Positions 25,329 to 35,070 are shown, counted from the first letter of the stretch. The stretch: 64,000 nt of DNA from an uncultured Oscillospiraceae bacterium (GCA_947627735.1 CANQXG010000007.1:1-64000); one strand, 5' to 3'. Notes: generated by a model not told the origin, from the sequence alone. Numbers and translations: made by a program.

Positions 25329-25532
25329 ATGGACTTGAAAGACTCGCCGCTGTTCCATTTTATCGTCGGGACCTTATGGTCCGCAGCAGCAGCCGTGACC
25401 GCGTACGAACACCGAACATTTTCAGGCCCCGTCTACTGGCCGCCCATCCTTTTGGGTATAGCAGGAGCCGGTTATTACGTCCGGTGGATTTATTTGATAG
25501 CAAAAAACCGGCAGCATGATAAAAACCATTGA
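25329..25532 (+). CDS. Small membrane protein
   Basis: This 67-residue protein has two likely membrane segments (FIVGTLWSAAAAVTAY and WPPILLGIAGAGYYVRWIYL) and a short basic C-terminus. AAGGAGG lies 7 nt before the ATG and a good promoter precedes it, so the gene is well supported despite its size. I do not recognise the family. A 297-bp palindromic repeat element begins 46 bp after its stop. Confidence 0.7.
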   Translation: MDLKDSPLFHFIVGTLWSAAAAVTAYEHRTFSGPVYWPPILLGIAGAGYYVRWIYLIAKNRQHDKNH

Positions 25533-25578
25533 GCGCGGCCGGCAAATTCCCTTCACCGCGCCGATGGCACAACCGCTT

Positions 25579-25875
25579 GGAAAGCCTCCCCTGTGCAAGG
25601 GGAGGTGCCGAGCAAAGCGAGGCGGAGGGGTTGTTACCAGTCTTGAAATATATTCCAGCTTGGTAACAATCCCTCAGTCTTGTCGTCGCGGCGTTCGCTG
25701 AGCTGCGCCGTCGCAAGCGCCGGCATCCGCCCGCTCCCGCGCTCCTCCTCTCCCCAAAAGGCATGCGTGCCTTTTGGGGACCCCGAAAGCGCTGCCAGCT
25801 CCCTTTACACAAGGGAGCCTCCAATAATGTGCGCCTTGCGCCGGAGCCACCTCCCTCGTCAGAGGGAGGCTTTCC
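25579..25875. mobile_element. MITE-like element with terminal inverted repeats
   Basis: The element is bounded by GGAAAGCCTCCC at the left and its complement GGGAGGCTTTCC at the right. Each end folds on itself (CCTCCCCTGTGCAAGGGGAGG at left, CCTCCCTCGTCAGAGGGAGG at right). Inside are a TTGTTACCA...TGGTAACAA hairpin and a perfect CCCCAAAAGGCA-tgcg-TGCCTTTTGGGG palindrome (25752-25779). No gene is credible in it. Similar composite palindromes are, from memory, frequent between genes in Oscillospiraceae. No clear target duplication is visible. Confidence 0.65.
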
Positions 25876-25912
25876 GTAAAGAATGGGCCTGTTTGCTAAA
25901 CAGGCCCACATT

Positions 25913-27724
25913 TTATTTCCTGAACTGGTTCTTCATTCGCTTTTCGTGGTTGAGGATGGCCTTGCGCAGCCGGAGGTGCTCCGGCGTGACCTCCAAAAGC
26001 TCGTCGTCCGCCATGAACTCCAGGCACTGCTCCAGGCTCATCTGCTTGGGCGGGATGAGGCGCAGCGCCTCGTCGGAGCCGGAGGCCCGGGTGTTGGTCA
26101 GGTGCTTGGACCGGCACACGTTCACCACGATGTCCTCTTTCTTGGGGCTTTCCCCCACCACCATGCCGGCGTACACCGCCGTGCCGGGGCTGATGAACAG
26201 CGCGCCCCGGTCCTGGGCGTTCCACAGGCCGTAGGCCACCGCCTCGCCTGTTTCAAAGGCGATAAGGGAGCCGGTGTTGCGACGCTTCACGTCCCCCTTC
26301 AGGGGGGCGTAGGAGTCGAACACGCTGGCCATGATGCCCTCGCCCCGGGTGTCGGTGAGAAATTCGCTGCGGTAGCCGAACAGGCCCCGGGTGGGGACAA
26401 GGAACTCCAGCTTCATCCGCTCGCCCACCGGCGTCATCTGCACGAACTCGCCCTTGCGCTGGCCCAGCTTCTCCATCACCGGCCCCACGCACTCGCCGGG
26501 CACGTCCAACACCACCCGCTCCATAGGTTCGCACTTCTTCCCGTCGATGTCCCGGTAGAGCACCCTCGCCGGGGACACGGAGAACTCGTACCCCTCCCGG
26601 CGCATGGTCTCGATGAGGATGGACAGGTGCATCTCGCCCCGGCCCGCCACGTTGAACGCGTCGGTGGTGTCCGTTTCGGTCACCCGCAGGGACACGTCCT
26701 TGAGGGTCTCCTGCTCCAGCCGCTGGCGGATGTTCCGGCTGGTGACCCACTTGCCCTCCCGGCCCGCGAAGGGGCTGTCGTTGACGGAGAAGGTCATCTC
26801 GATGGTGGGCGCGGAGATCTTCACGAAGGGCAGCGGCTCCACCGCCTCGGGAGCGCATATGGTGTCGCCGATGGTCACGTCGCCGATGCCGCTCATGGCG
26901 ATGATATTGCCCGCCTCCGCCGCCGTCACCGGCGCCCGGCCCAGAGGCTCGTATTCATACATGCTCACGGCCTTGGCGTGGCGCACCGGCCTCTCGTCGT
27001 GGTAGTCGCACACCACGATCTCCTGGTTCTGGGTCACCCGGCCCCGCTCCACCCGGCCAATGGCGATGCGGCCTACGTACTCGTTGTAGTCCAGGGAGCT
27101 GACCAGCATCTGGAACGGCTCATCCAGCCGCCGCTCCGGGGCGGGGATGTAGTTGACGATGGCCTGGAACAGCGGCTCCAGGTCCGTCCCGGCGCTGTCG
27201 GGGCTGACGGAACAGGTGCCCTGGCGGGCGGAGGCGAACAGCATGGGGCTGTCCAGCTGCTCGTCGGTGCAGCCCAGGTCCATCAGCAGCTCCAGTATCT
27301 CGTCGATGACCTCATAGATGCGCTGGTCGGGCCGGTCGATCTTGTTGACCACCACGATCACCTTGTGGCCCAGCTGCAGCGCCCGCTCCAGCACGAACCG
27401 GGTCTGGGGCATAGGCCCCTCCGCCGCGTCCACCAGCAGAAGAACGCCGTTGACCATCTTCAGGATGCGCTCCACCTCGCCGCCGAAGTCGGCGTGGCCC
27501 GGGGTGTCCACGATGTTGATCTTCACGTCGTGGTAGTGGATGGCGGTGTTCTTGGCCAGGATGGTGATGCCCCGCTCCCGCTCCAGGTCGCCGGAGTCCA
27601 TGATCCGCTCCTGGACCTGCTGGTTGGCGCGGAAGGCGCCGGACTGGCGGAGCATGGCGTCCACCAAGGTGGTCTTGCCGTGGTCCACGTGGGCGATGAT
27701 GGCGATGTTTCTAAGCTCTTGCAT
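25913..27724 (-). CDS. typA: Ribosome-associated GTPase TypA/BipA
   Basis: This 603-residue translational GTPase binds the ribosome and acts in stress adaptation and 50S assembly. G1 is [10 protein letters not shown] (residues about 11-20), G2 is in [14 protein letters not shown]3 is DTPGHADF, and G4 is [12 protein letters not shown]-like domains II, III and V follow, then the TypA-specific C-terminal domain. The ATG at 27724 matches the family N-terminus [14 protein letters not shown]; the ORF track has ten extra codons. It has its own promoter (27763-27791) and shares a bidirectional terminator with the acetyltransferase gene downstream of that promoter. Confidence 0.96.
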   Translation of the reverse strand: MQELRNIAIIAHVDHGKTTLVDAMLRQSGAFRANQQVQERIMDSGDLERERGITILAKNTAIHYHDVKINIVDTPGHADFGGEVERILKMVNGVLLLVDAAEGPMPQTRFVLERALQLGHKVIVVVNKIDRPDQRIYEVIDEILELLMDLGCTDEQLDSPMLFASARQGTCSVSPDSAGTDLEPLFQAIVNYIPAPERRLDEPFQMLVSSLDYNEYVGRIAIGRVERGRVTQNQEIVVCDYHDERPVRHAKAVSMYEYEPLGRAPVTAAEAGNIIAMSGIGDVTIGDTICAPEAVEPLPFVKISAPTIEMTFSVNDSPFAGREGKWVTSRNIRQRLEQETLKDVSLRVTETDTTDAFNVAGRGEMHLSILIETMRREGYEFSVSPARVLYRDIDGKKCEPMERVVLDVPGECVGPVMEKLGQRKGEFVQMTPVGERMKLEFLVPTRGLFGYRSEFLTDTRGEGIMASVFDSYAPLKGDVKRRNTGSLIAFETGEAVAYGLWNAQDRGALFISPGTAVYAGMVVGESPKKEDIVVNVCRSKHLTNTRASGSDEALRLIPPKQMSLEQCLEFMADDELLEVTPEHLRLRKAILNHEKRMKNQFRK

Positions 27725-27762
27725 AGCTGTCACTCTTTTCCTTGATATGCACACATTTGGTT

Positions 27763-27791
27763 ATTTTATCACGGCCCGCCGCCGATTGCAA
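27763..27791 (-). promoter_or_regulatory. Sigma-A promoter of typA
   Basis: Leftward TTGCAA (27791-27786) and TAAAAT (27768-27763) are 17 bp apart. Confidence 0.65.
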
Positions 27792-27800
27792 CCGCCGGGA

Positions 27801-27836
27801 CAAAAAAACGCCGGGGCCTCCGCCCCGGTGTTTTTG
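27801..27836 (-). terminator. Terminator after the MATE-acetyltransferase pair
   Basis: AAAAACGCCGGGGC-ctcc-GCCCCGGTGTTTTT forms a stem with T-rich flanks on both strands. It separates the acetyltransferase gene from the typA promoter. Confidence 0.8.
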
Positions 27837-27861
27837 TTCGTTTTGATGGGTATTGGCCCGC

Positions 27862-28470
27862 TCAGTAGTCCTCCACGTCGAAGGGCTTGTCTTTATAATA
27901 GTACCTCCGGTCCTCCTCCGTGATCCGCCGCAGCACCCGGCAGGGGTTGCCCACGGCGATCACGTCGGCGGGGATGTCCTTCGTCACCACGCTGCCCGCG
28001 CCGATGACGGCGTTGTCGCCGATGGTGACCCCCGGCAGGAGGATGACGCCGCCGCCCAGCCACACGTTGTCGCCGATGGTGATGGGCAGGCCGTACTCAT
28101 AGCCGGAATTGCGGCTCACCGGGTGGATGGGGTGGCCGGCGGTGCTGATGAGCACGTTGGGCGCGATCTGCACGTTGTCACCGATGGTCACCTTCCCCAC
28201 GTCCAGCACGGTCAGGCCGTAGTTGGCGAAGAAGTTCTCCCCCACCTCGATGTTCCAGCCGTAGTCACAATGAAACGGCGGCTCGATCCACACATTCTCC
28301 CCGGTCTTTCCGAACAGCTTTTTCAGGATCTCGGGGATACGGTCCCGCTCCTCAGGCCGCAGCTGGTTCAGCTCATACACGGCGGCCTTGCAGGCCTCCC
28401 GCTCCTCCTCCAGCCCGTCCAGCCATGCCTTATAGGGCAGGCCCCGCAGCATCCGCTCCTTCTGGTCCAT
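27862..28470 (-). CDS. Maltose/galactoside O-acetyltransferase family
   Basis: This 202-residue enzyme is a left-handed beta-helix (hexapeptide-repeat) acetyltransferase of the LacA/Maa/NodL type, which moves acetyl from acetyl-CoA to sugars. The N-terminal Mac domain is MLRGLPYKAWLDGLEEEREA, and the repeats include ITIGDNVWLGGGVILLPGVT and IGAGSVVTKDIPADVIAVGNPCRV. The catalytic His lies in ISTAGHPIHP. GGGAGGAAG precedes the ATG. It begins 15 bp after the MATE gene, so the two are likely co-transcribed; the physiological acceptor is unknown. Confidence 0.9.
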   Translation of the reverse strand: MDQKERMLRGLPYKAWLDGLEEEREACKAAVYELNQLRPEERDRIPEILKKLFGKTGENVWIEPPFHCDYGWNIEVGENFFANYGLTVLDVGKVTIGDNVQIAPNVLISTAGHPIHPVSRNSGYEYGLPITIGDNVWLGGGVILLPGVTIGDNAVIGAGSVVTKDIPADVIAVGNPCRVLRRITEEDRRYYYKDKPFDVEDY

Positions 28471-28485
28471 GATACTTCCTCCCTC

Positions 28486-29862
28486 TCATCCGGCCTTGGC
28501 CGGCCAATTCTCCTCCCACCGGCTGAACCGGTAGCACAGGCTGATGACCACCGCGCATATGACCCACCCCATGGGGTAGGCGATGGCCACGGCATACACG
28601 TTCCCGGGCAGCGCCCGGCTGGCCACGAACAGGAACGCCTGCCGGAAGAACACGTGGGTGCACAGCGTCACCACCATGGGCACCCGGCTCTTCCCCGCGC
28701 CCCGCATGGCCCCGGAGAACACCTGGTTGAAGCTGCACAGCGCCGCGAAGGGCGTGCACAGCCGGATGAACAGCACCCCGAAGGCGGTGGCCTCCTCGTG
28801 GTCGATGAACAGCCGCACCAGCGGCCCGGGGAAGGCGCATATCACCGCCGCGGCGGCCCCGGCCACCCCCAGGCTCATCCACAGCGCCGCCCACACGCCC
28901 TTCTTCGCCCGATCGGGCCGCCCGGCCCCCAGGTTCTGGGCCACGAAGGTGGTGGCGGCCTGGCCCATGCTCTGCATGGGCAGCATCAAATACTGGTCCA
29001 GCTTCCTGTAACAGCCCCACCCGGCGATGGCGGCGGTGTCGAAGGCGTTGATATAGGCCTGGACGAACACGTTGGAGAAGGCCACCACGGCCTTCTGCAG
29101 CCCCACGGGCAGGCCCACGCCCATGATCCGCCCGGCCAGGGACCGGTCGAGGCGCATCATTTCCCGCCACCGGAAGGCGCACCCCGGCTCGGGCAGCCGG
29201 CTCAGCACGATCAGCACCAGCACCGCGCTCACCGCCTGGGACGCCACGGTGGCGGCGGCCACCCCGGCGATGCCCCACCTAAACGCCAGCACGAACACCA
29301 GGTCCAGTATCACGTTCATCACGCTGCTGACCACCAAAAACAGGGTGGGCCGGCGGGTATCCCCCAGCGCCCGGAGGATGGAGCTGCCCATGTTGTAGAT
29401 GAGCAGTCCCCCGATGCCGGCGAAGTAGATGTGCAGGTACAAACTCGCCTCGGCGAACACGTCCTCCGGCGTGGCGGTGGCCCGGAGCATCCAGTCGCAG
29501 CTGGCCAGGCCCAGGGCGGTCATGGCTGCGCACCCCAGGAAGGTGAGAGCCATGGTGGTCTGGATGGACCCGTGGAGCTTTTCCGTGTCCCGGGCGCCGA
29601 AGCACTGGCTGATGACGGCGCTGGCCCCCACCCCCAGGCCGGTGAAGAAATTCACCAGGGTCTTGCAGATGTGGTTGGTGGCGCTCACCGCCGCGAAGGC
29701 CTCCAGTCCCACGAACTGGCCCACCACGATGGAGTCCACCGTGTTGTACATCAGCTGGAACAGGTCCCCCAGCAGCAGGGGTATGGAGAAGGACACCAGC
29801 ACCGGCCATATGGCCCCCTGGGTCATGTCCACGGTCCTGCCCCGCACGGCCTGTCTGGCCAC
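28486..29862 (-). CDS. MATE family efflux transporter
   Basis: This 458-residue, twelve-helix membrane protein belongs to the MATE (multidrug and toxic compound extrusion) family. The N-terminal FSIPLLLGDLFQLMYNTVDSIVVGQFVG and the repeat-half segment GLPVGLQKAVVAFSNVFVQAYINAFD are characteristic. It most likely exports organic cations or drugs by Na+ or H+ antiport; substrates cannot be told. The start is GTG at 29862 with AGGAGG 7 nt upstream. It is transcribed together with the acetyltransferase gene. Confidence 0.92.
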   Translation of the reverse strand: MARQAVRGRTVDMTQGAIWPVLVSFSIPLLLGDLFQLMYNTVDSIVVGQFVGLEAFAAVSATNHICKTLVNFFTGLGVGASAVISQCFGARDTEKLHGSIQTTMALTFLGCAAMTALGLASCDWMLRATATPEDVFAEASLYLHIYFAGIGGLLIYNMGSSILRALGDTRRPTLFLVVSSVMNVILDLVFVLAFRWGIAGVAAATVASQAVSAVLVLIVLSRLPEPGCAFRWREMMRLDRSLAGRIMGVGLPVGLQKAVVAFSNVFVQAYINAFDTAAIAGWGCYRKLDQYLMLPMQSMGQAATTFVAQNLGAGRPDRAKKGVWAALWMSLGVAGAAAAVICAFPGPLVRLFIDHEEATAFGVLFIRLCTPFAALCSFNQVFSGAMRGAGKSRVPMVVTLCTHVFFRQAFLFVASRALPGNVYAVAIAYPMGWVICAVVISLCYRFSRWEENWPAKAG

Positions 29863-29902
29863 GGCTGCGCCTCCTCTCGAAAAAATGTGCCGGCCCCGGG
29901 GC

Positions 29903-29940
29903 CGGAAAAGGCGGGACCGGGCTGTCAGGTCCGGTCCCGC
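29903..29940 (-). terminator. Terminator after the hybrid kinase gene
   Basis: On the minus strand GCGGGACCGG / CCGGTCCCGC with a 10-nt loop is followed by CTTTTCC. It closes the phosphorelay operon. Confidence 0.7.
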
Positions 29941-29946
29941 GGAAAC

Positions 29947-32526
29947 TTACTGCTTCTCCCGGGCCTTCAGCTGGTGGCTGATGACCTCGATGAGCTTCTG
30001 GACATTGATGGGCTTGGCGATGTGGTCGTTCATGCCGCACTCCAGCGCCAGCTTCCGGTCCTCCTCGAAGGCGTTGGCGGTCATGGCCACGATGGGGATG
30101 CCGGCCAGGGCCGGGTCCGGCAGGGCGCGGATGGCCCTGGTGGCCTCGTAGCCGTTCATGATGGGCATCTGCACGTCCATGAGGATCAGGTCATACTGCC
30201 CCGGCGCGGCGGAGCGGACCTTGTCCACCGCCACGGTGCCGTCCTCGGCCTGGTCCACCTCGAAGCCGCTCTCGGTGAGCAGCTCCACGGCGATCTCCCG
30301 GTTCAGCTCGTTGTCCTCCACCAGCAGGAGCCTGCTCCCCTTCAGCTCCTCCGCCGGGTCGGGCAGCGCGGCTGCCGCCGCCGCGGCAGGCTCCGCCTTG
30401 CCCAGGGCGCTGACCAGGGTGTCCCGCAGCTCGGACAGGAAGATGGGCTTGTTGCAGAAGGCGGTGACCCCCGCCTGCTTGGCCTCCTCCTCGAAAGCGG
30501 TCCAGTCGTAGGCGGTGAGGATGATGATGGGCACGTGCTCCCCCACCACGGCCCGGACCTGCCGGACCACCTCCAGCCCGCTCAGATCGGGCAGCGCCCA
30601 GTCCACGATGTAGGCGTAAAACTCGTCCCCCATCTCCACGGCCTGGCGCGCCCGGAGCACCGCCTCCCGGCCATGCATGGTCCACTCGGCCCGCATGCCG
30701 ATCTGGGTGAGCATCTTCGTGACGCTGTCGCAGGTGGAGAAGCTGTCGTCCACCACCAGGCCCCGCATGCCCTTCAGCTCGCCGATCTCCGGACTCTGAT
30801 GGGCCTCGGACTGGAGGCGGAACTGCAGCTCGATGATGAACTCCGTGCCCTCGTTGGGGGCCGACTCCACCCGGATGGTGCCGCCCATGGTGTCCACGAT
30901 GCTCTTGGTGATGGCCATGCCCAGACCGGTGCCCTGGATGCCGCTGACGGTGGAGGTGCGCTCCCGCTCGAAGGGTTCAAAGATGTGCTCGACGAACTCC
31001 GGACTCATGCCGATGCCCGTGTCCTTCACCCGGATCTCATAGGAGCCGTACCCCTTGGGGGCGCCGGGCTTCTGGCGGATCATCATAGACACGGACCCGC
31101 CGGCGGGGGTGAACTTGATGGCGTTGGACAGCAGGTTCAGCAGCACCTGGTTGACGTGCAGCTTGTCGCAGTATATGTTCTCGTCCACCACATCCATGGT
31201 GTCCATGAAGAAGTTGAGCTGCTTGGCGTGCATCTGGGTCTGGATGATGTTGCGCATATCCCGGAAGATGTCCGAGATGGAGCAGGGCTTCTCCTCGATG
31301 TTCAGCTTCCCCGACTCGATGCGGCTCATGTCCAGCACGTCGTTTATCAGGCTCAGCAGGTGGTTGCTGGACGAGAGGATCTTGGCCAGATACTCCTGCA
31401 CCCGCTCCCGGTTGTCCAGGTTCGTCTCCGCCAGGGTGGTGAAGCCGATGATGGCGTTCATGGGCGTGCGGATATCGTGGCTCATGTTGCTGAGAAAGAC
31501 GGTCTTGGCCCGCTCGGCGGCCTCGGCCTTGTGGAGCTTCTCCTCCAGCACGGCCCGCTCCACCGCCCGGTCCCGCTCCTGCACGGCATAGCGGCGCACC
31601 AGGATATAATAGACGGCCACGGCCAGCACCAGCACCGCCGCCAGCACCAGGCACACCTCCCGCAGGGCGAAGGAGCTGGCGAAGGCCTCCCTCTCCGGCA
31701 CGGACACGGCGATGGACCACTCGTTGATGCCGGCGGGGGCGTAGTACATGTACTGCCAGCCGTCGGTGATGTCGGTGCGGTAGATGACGTACCCGGTGCC
31801 CTGGGCCAGGATATCCTCGGTATACGCATCCCAGGTCTGTTCGCCCTTGGTCTGCCTTCCGTCCACGCCGTCGGTGTAAGTGTTCACGTTGCCCAGCTCG
31901 TCGTGCCAGGTGTCCAGGATGAAGTCGCCGTTGTGGGTGTCGATGATATACACGGTAGCGGTGCCGTTATAGATATTGTTGATGTTCAGGCTCTTTGGCA
32001 GATCCTCCAGCCGGGTCAGGCCGTACAGCAGCGCCACCGTTTCGCCGTTCTGGACCACGGGCACATAGTGGCGCACCACCGGCGTGCGGTTGGTCAGACT
32101 GTGGCTGCGGTTGGTCACGTGCTCCCCCAGCGGCGCCTCCTCGGCGTAGGACACGTCGTCCACGTCGGACACGTCCGTCACCCTCCCGTCGGCGGTGATG
32201 ACGGTCTCGTCCGGCATGAGCAGCCGCACGTTCATGGTGTCCAGCAGCGGCGCGACGGAACCCATGGTCTCGATGGCGGATTCGGTGTCCAGCTCTCCCG
32301 CGGCGATGATCTGGGCGGTGGCGTTGAGGATGTCGCTGTCCCGCTGGAACTTGCTGATGACCTCCTCCATGACGGTGTCCACGCCTTCCTCCAGCCGGCC
32401 CAGGCTCCGTGCCCGGAGCACGCCCGCCACGTGGATGTAGGTCAGGATCAGCCCCACGGCGATGATAAGGATCAGGACCAGCGTCGCCATGAAGGTCCTG
32501 TTGCGCGCTATGCGCTGCTTTTTCAC
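29947..32526 (-). CDS. Hybrid sensor histidine kinase with two receiver domains
   Basis: This 859-residue membrane protein has an N-terminal helix, a Cache-like extracytoplasmic sensor region (about residues 35-265), and a second helix (VLAAVLVLAVAVYYILV). HisKA follows with the phospho-His in FLSNMSHDIRTPMNAIIGFTT (near residue 350), then HATPase_c (DTGIGMSPEFV, GLGMAITKSIV) and two receivers. The first receiver has MRGLVVDDS and the Asp in YIVDWALPDLSG; the second has LLLVEDNELNRE and LILMDVQMPIMNG. The start is GTG at 32526 after GGGAGGGAG. It is the third gene after the c-di-GMP protein and the Hpt protein, so a multistep relay is encoded together. The signal is unknown. Confidence 0.93.
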   Translation of the reverse strand: MKKQRIARNRTFMATLVLILIIAVGLILTYIHVAGVLRARSLGRLEEGVDTVMEEVISKFQRDSDILNATAQIIAAGELDTESAIETMGSVAPLLDTMNVRLLMPDETVITADGRVTDVSDVDDVSYAEEAPLGEHVTNRSHSLTNRTPVVRHYVPVVQNGETVALLYGLTRLEDLPKSLNINNIYNGTATVYIIDTHNGDFILDTWHDELGNVNTYTDGVDGRQTKGEQTWDAYTEDILAQGTGYVIYRTDITDGWQYMYYAPAGINEWSIAVSVPEREAFASSFALREVCLVLAAVLVLAVAVYYILVRRYAVQERDRAVERAVLEEKLHKAEAAERAKTVFLSNMSHDIRTPMNAIIGFTTLAETNLDNRERVQEYLAKILSSSNHLLSLINDVLDMSRIESGKLNIEEKPCSISDIFRDMRNIIQTQMHAKQLNFFMDTMDVVDENIYCDKLHVNQVLLNLLSNAIKFTPAGGSVSMMIRQKPGAPKGYGSYEIRVKDTGIGMSPEFVEHIFEPFERERTSTVSGIQGTGLGMAITKSIVDTMGGTIRVESAPNEGTEFIIELQFRLQSEAHQSPEIGELKGMRGLVVDDSFSTCDSVTKMLTQIGMRAEWTMHGREAVLRARQAVEMGDEFYAYIVDWALPDLSGLEVVRQVRAVVGEHVPIIILTAYDWTAFEEEAKQAGVTAFCNKPIFLSELRDTLVSALGKAEPAAAAAAALPDPAEELKGSRLLLVEDNELNREIAVELLTESGFEVDQAEDGTVAVDKVRSAAPGQYDLILMDVQMPIMNGYEATRAIRALPDPALAGIPIVAMTANAFEEDRKLALECGMNDHIAKPINVQKLIEVISHQLKAREKQ

Positions 32527-32551
32527 AGCTCTCCCTCCCGTCGCGCTTATT

Positions 32552-32914
32552 TTACAGCCCGGCGCTCTGCTTGAAGGTCAGGATGGTCCCGGCGGTCTGG
32601 GCATAATCCGCCTTCACCTGCTCCAGCAGGCCGTCCGCCGCCGGGCTTTTCCCGCCCCGGAGGGCCTCGGTCAGGTCGTGGCTGGACTGGCCCAGCTTGG
32701 TGAAGCCAAGGTTCTGGCACATGCCCTTGATGGTGTGGCTGGCCCGGAAGGCCTCCTCGATGCGGCCCTCGGCCATGGCGTCGCACAGCAGCTGGAAGCT
32801 GCCGTCGTCCAGGAATTTCAGCACGAACTTCTGCACCAGCCGCTCGCTGCGCAGCCGGCCCATCACGTCGTCGTAGTCGGCCCCCATGGCCTTGTAGCAC
32901 TCCTGCAGGGTCAT
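32552..32914 (-). CDS. Histidine phosphotransfer (Hpt) protein
   Basis: This 120-residue helical protein is a free-standing Hpt module. The phospho-acceptor His is in ASHTIKGMCQNLGFTKL (near residue 60), followed by the supporting helix LGQSSHDLTEALRGG. It should carry phosphate between receivers of the hybrid kinase and the REC domain of the HD-GYP/GGDEF protein. Its ATG overlaps the upstream stop by four bases, showing translational coupling, and 25 bp separate it from the kinase gene. Confidence 0.9.
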   Translation of the reverse strand: MTLQECYKAMGADYDDVMGRLRSERLVQKFVLKFLDDGSFQLLCDAMAEGRIEEAFRASHTIKGMCQNLGFTKLGQSSHDLTEALRGGKSPAADGLLEQVKADYAQTAGTILTFKQSAGL

Positions 32915-35001
32915 TGTGTTTCTCCTCCTTTTTCGTCAATCCTGGTCATGCTGCCCTGCACCGTACCCAGCAGATCGTGCAGGGAGTCGTCATAGAACCG
33001 GAACCGCCCGCCGCCGGAGCGCTTGACGCTGTAAAGCGCCGCGTCCGCCGCCTGGAGCAGCTGCTCGTATGTACTGCCGTCGTTCTCGCCTCCCAGGGCC
33101 ACGCCCATGGACAGGCGGATGGGGAACTGCTCAAAGTCCTCGCATATGTTGTTGTAGATACGTTCCACCGTCTTCTCGATGTCCGTCTTGTACTCCAGAA
33201 ACAGCAGGAACTCATCGCCCCCCGCCCGGCAGCATATATCGGTCTGACGGACGCTGCCGTGCAGCTTTTCCGCCACCCGGATGAGCACCTGGTCGCCGAA
33301 CATGTGGCCGAACACGTCGTTTGCGTACTTGAACCGGTCCACGTCGAAGAACACCAGCGCGTACCGGGCCTCCGGCCTGTCCTGCATCCGCAGCTCGATC
33401 TGCTCCTGGGCGCTGGAGCGGTTGAGCAGCCCCGTCATGGCGTCGGTGGACGCCCTGTCCTCCAGCTCCTGCAGCCGCACCCTAGACTCGTGCACGTCCA
33501 CGGCCTTGCCCAAAGCGCCCTCGAACTGGGGCGGCGTATCCGCCGACCACACCGCCCGGGATATGACCCGGTGCCACCGGGTGCCCCCGTCATAGTGCAG
33601 CGCGCACTCCATCTGCACGTCCGGCTCCTTGGGCGTGGTGGCCCGCAGCTTCGCAGACAGCTCCTCCCACACCCCGGGTCCCAGCACGGCCTGCAGCTTC
33701 GGGTCATTGACCGGGTCCATGACGATCTCGTCCACGCCCAGCTTTTTCGCCCCCCAGGGCGACAGGGTGATCATGGGCGGGGACACGGTGAACTCGAACT
33801 GGATATCCTCCGTCAGGGCGGCGAAGAAGCTGAACTTGTCCCGCTCATAATCCAGCAGCCGCAGCGTGCGCGTGCTCACGCCGCTGTGCAGCGACTCGTC
33901 GGCGATGGCCTGGATCTCCCGGCGGGTACCCTTGCTGACGCTGCCGCCGGCCAGCTGGCCCCGGATCTGCCCCGCGCTCTCCCGCAGGCACTCCAGCAGC
34001 AGCGGATTAAAGGTCCCGCACTTCCCGTCCAGGATCATCTGCACCGCCGTTTCATGGGGGATGGGGTCTTTATACACCCGTGGGCTGGTCAGCGCGTCGT
34101 ACACATCCGCCAGCGCCACCACCTGTGCGCTGATGGGGATATCGTCCCCCGCCAGCCCGTCGGGATAGCCCCGCCCGTCGTACCGCTCATGGTGCCACCG
34201 GCATATCTCATAGGCCGTGCGCACCAGCGGATCGTTCTGGTGCACCGGCAGCTCATCCAGCATCCGCGCGCCCACCATGGCGTGGGTCTTCATCACCTCG
34301 AACTCCTCGGCGGTGAGCCGGCCCGGCTTGTTGAGGATATGCTCGTCGATGGCGATCTTGCCGATATCATGCAGCGCCGAGCCGGTGCTGATCCGGGAAA
34401 TATCGCCGGCGGTGAGGTGGTACTGATCGGTCTTCTGCATCAGCAGCCGCAAAAAGAAGTCGGTCAGGGTCCGCACGTTCAGGATATGCTGTCCGCTCTC
34501 GCCGTTGCGGAACTCCACGATATGGCTGAGGATATCGATCATCATGCCGCTGCGGCGTTCCTTCTCGTATATCTGCTCCTCCACCATGCTCACCAGCCGC
34601 CGCTGCTTTGCGTACAGCAGCAGGGTATTGACCACCCGCCGCCGCACGATCAGCGCGTCGAACGGCCGCATGATGAAGTCGGTCACGCCCATATCATAGG
34701 CCCGCTCCACCTGGGGCGAGCCGCTCTCGGCGGAGACCATGATCACGGGCGTTGCCTCGATCCACCCGTTCTGGTTCATCACGCCCAGCACATCGAACCC
34801 GTTCATCCTGGGCATGACGATGTCCAGCAGCACCAGATCGATCTCGTCGCTCTTTTTCTGCATGATGGACACGGCTTCCAGCCCGTCCTCCGCCTCCAGG
34901 ATATCGTACTCGTCCCCCAGCATATCCGCCAGGATGGAACGGTTCATCTCCGAGTCGTCCACCACCAGGATGGTCTGTCGTTTGCTGCTTGCTTTTTCCA
35001 C
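32911..35001 (-). CDS. Response regulator with HD-GYP and GGDEF domains
   Basis: This 696-residue regulator starts with a receiver (ILVVDDSEMNRSIL; phospho-Asp in DLVLLDIVMPRMNG). An HD-GYP phosphodiesterase follows (ALHDIGKIAIDEHILNKPG near residue 208; RWHHERYDGRGYPDGLAGDD near residue 268). A PAS-like region of about 130 residues leads to a C-terminal GGDEF cyclase with an intact AGGDEF motif. An RxxD inhibitory site (RQTD) sits five residues before GGDEF. The protein therefore carries both c-di-GMP breakdown and synthesis modules under phospho-control. The start is GTG at 35001 with AAGGAG 9 nt upstream and a consensus promoter. Confidence 0.93.
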   Translation of the reverse strand: MEKASSKRQTILVVDDSEMNRSILADMLGDEYDILEAEDGLEAVSIMQKKSDEIDLVLLDIVMPRMNGFDVLGVMNQNGWIEATPVIMVSAESGSPQVERAYDMGVTDFIMRPFDALIVRRRVVNTLLLYAKQRRLVSMVEEQIYEKERRSGMMIDILSHIVEFRNGESGQHILNVRTLTDFFLRLLMQKTDQYHLTAGDISRISTGSALHDIGKIAIDEHILNKPGRLTAEEFEVMKTHAMVGARMLDELPVHQNDPLVRTAYEICRWHHERYDGRGYPDGLAGDDIPISAQVVALADVYDALTSPRVYKDPIPHETAVQMILDGKCGTFNPLLLECLRESAGQIRGQLAGGSVSKGTRREIQAIADESLHSGVSTRTLRLLDYERDKFSFFAALTEDIQFEFTVSPPMITLSPWGAKKLGVDEIVMDPVNDPKLQAVLGPGVWEELSAKLRATTPKEPDVQMECALHYDGGTRWHRVISRAVWSADTPPQFEGALGKAVDVHESRVRLQELEDRASTDAMTGLLNRSSAQEQIELRMQDRPEARYALVFFDVDRFKYANDVFGHMFGDQVLIRVAEKLHGSVRQTDICCRAGGDEFLLFLEYKTDIEKTVERIYNNICEDFEQFPIRLSMGVALGGENDGSTYEQLLQAADAALYSVKRSGGGRFRFYDDSLHDLLGTVQGSMTRIDEKGGETQ

Positions 35002-35041
35002 GCGTATTAGCTCCTTCCGGCGGTCCGACCGCCATCATACA

Positions 35042-35070
35042 ATGATATAATAACCCCCGGTTTTTGTCAA
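35042..35070 (-). promoter_or_regulatory. Sigma-A promoter of the phosphorelay operon
   Basis: Leftward TTGACA (35070-35065) and TATCAT (35047-35042) are 17 bp apart and about 40 bp before the GTG at 35001. Confidence 0.75.

Noticed and set aside
27853-32574. 1573-residue plus-strand ORF
   Set aside because: It runs antisense through the acetyltransferase, MATE and kinase genes, all of which have clear motifs, ribosome sites and terminators on the minus strand.
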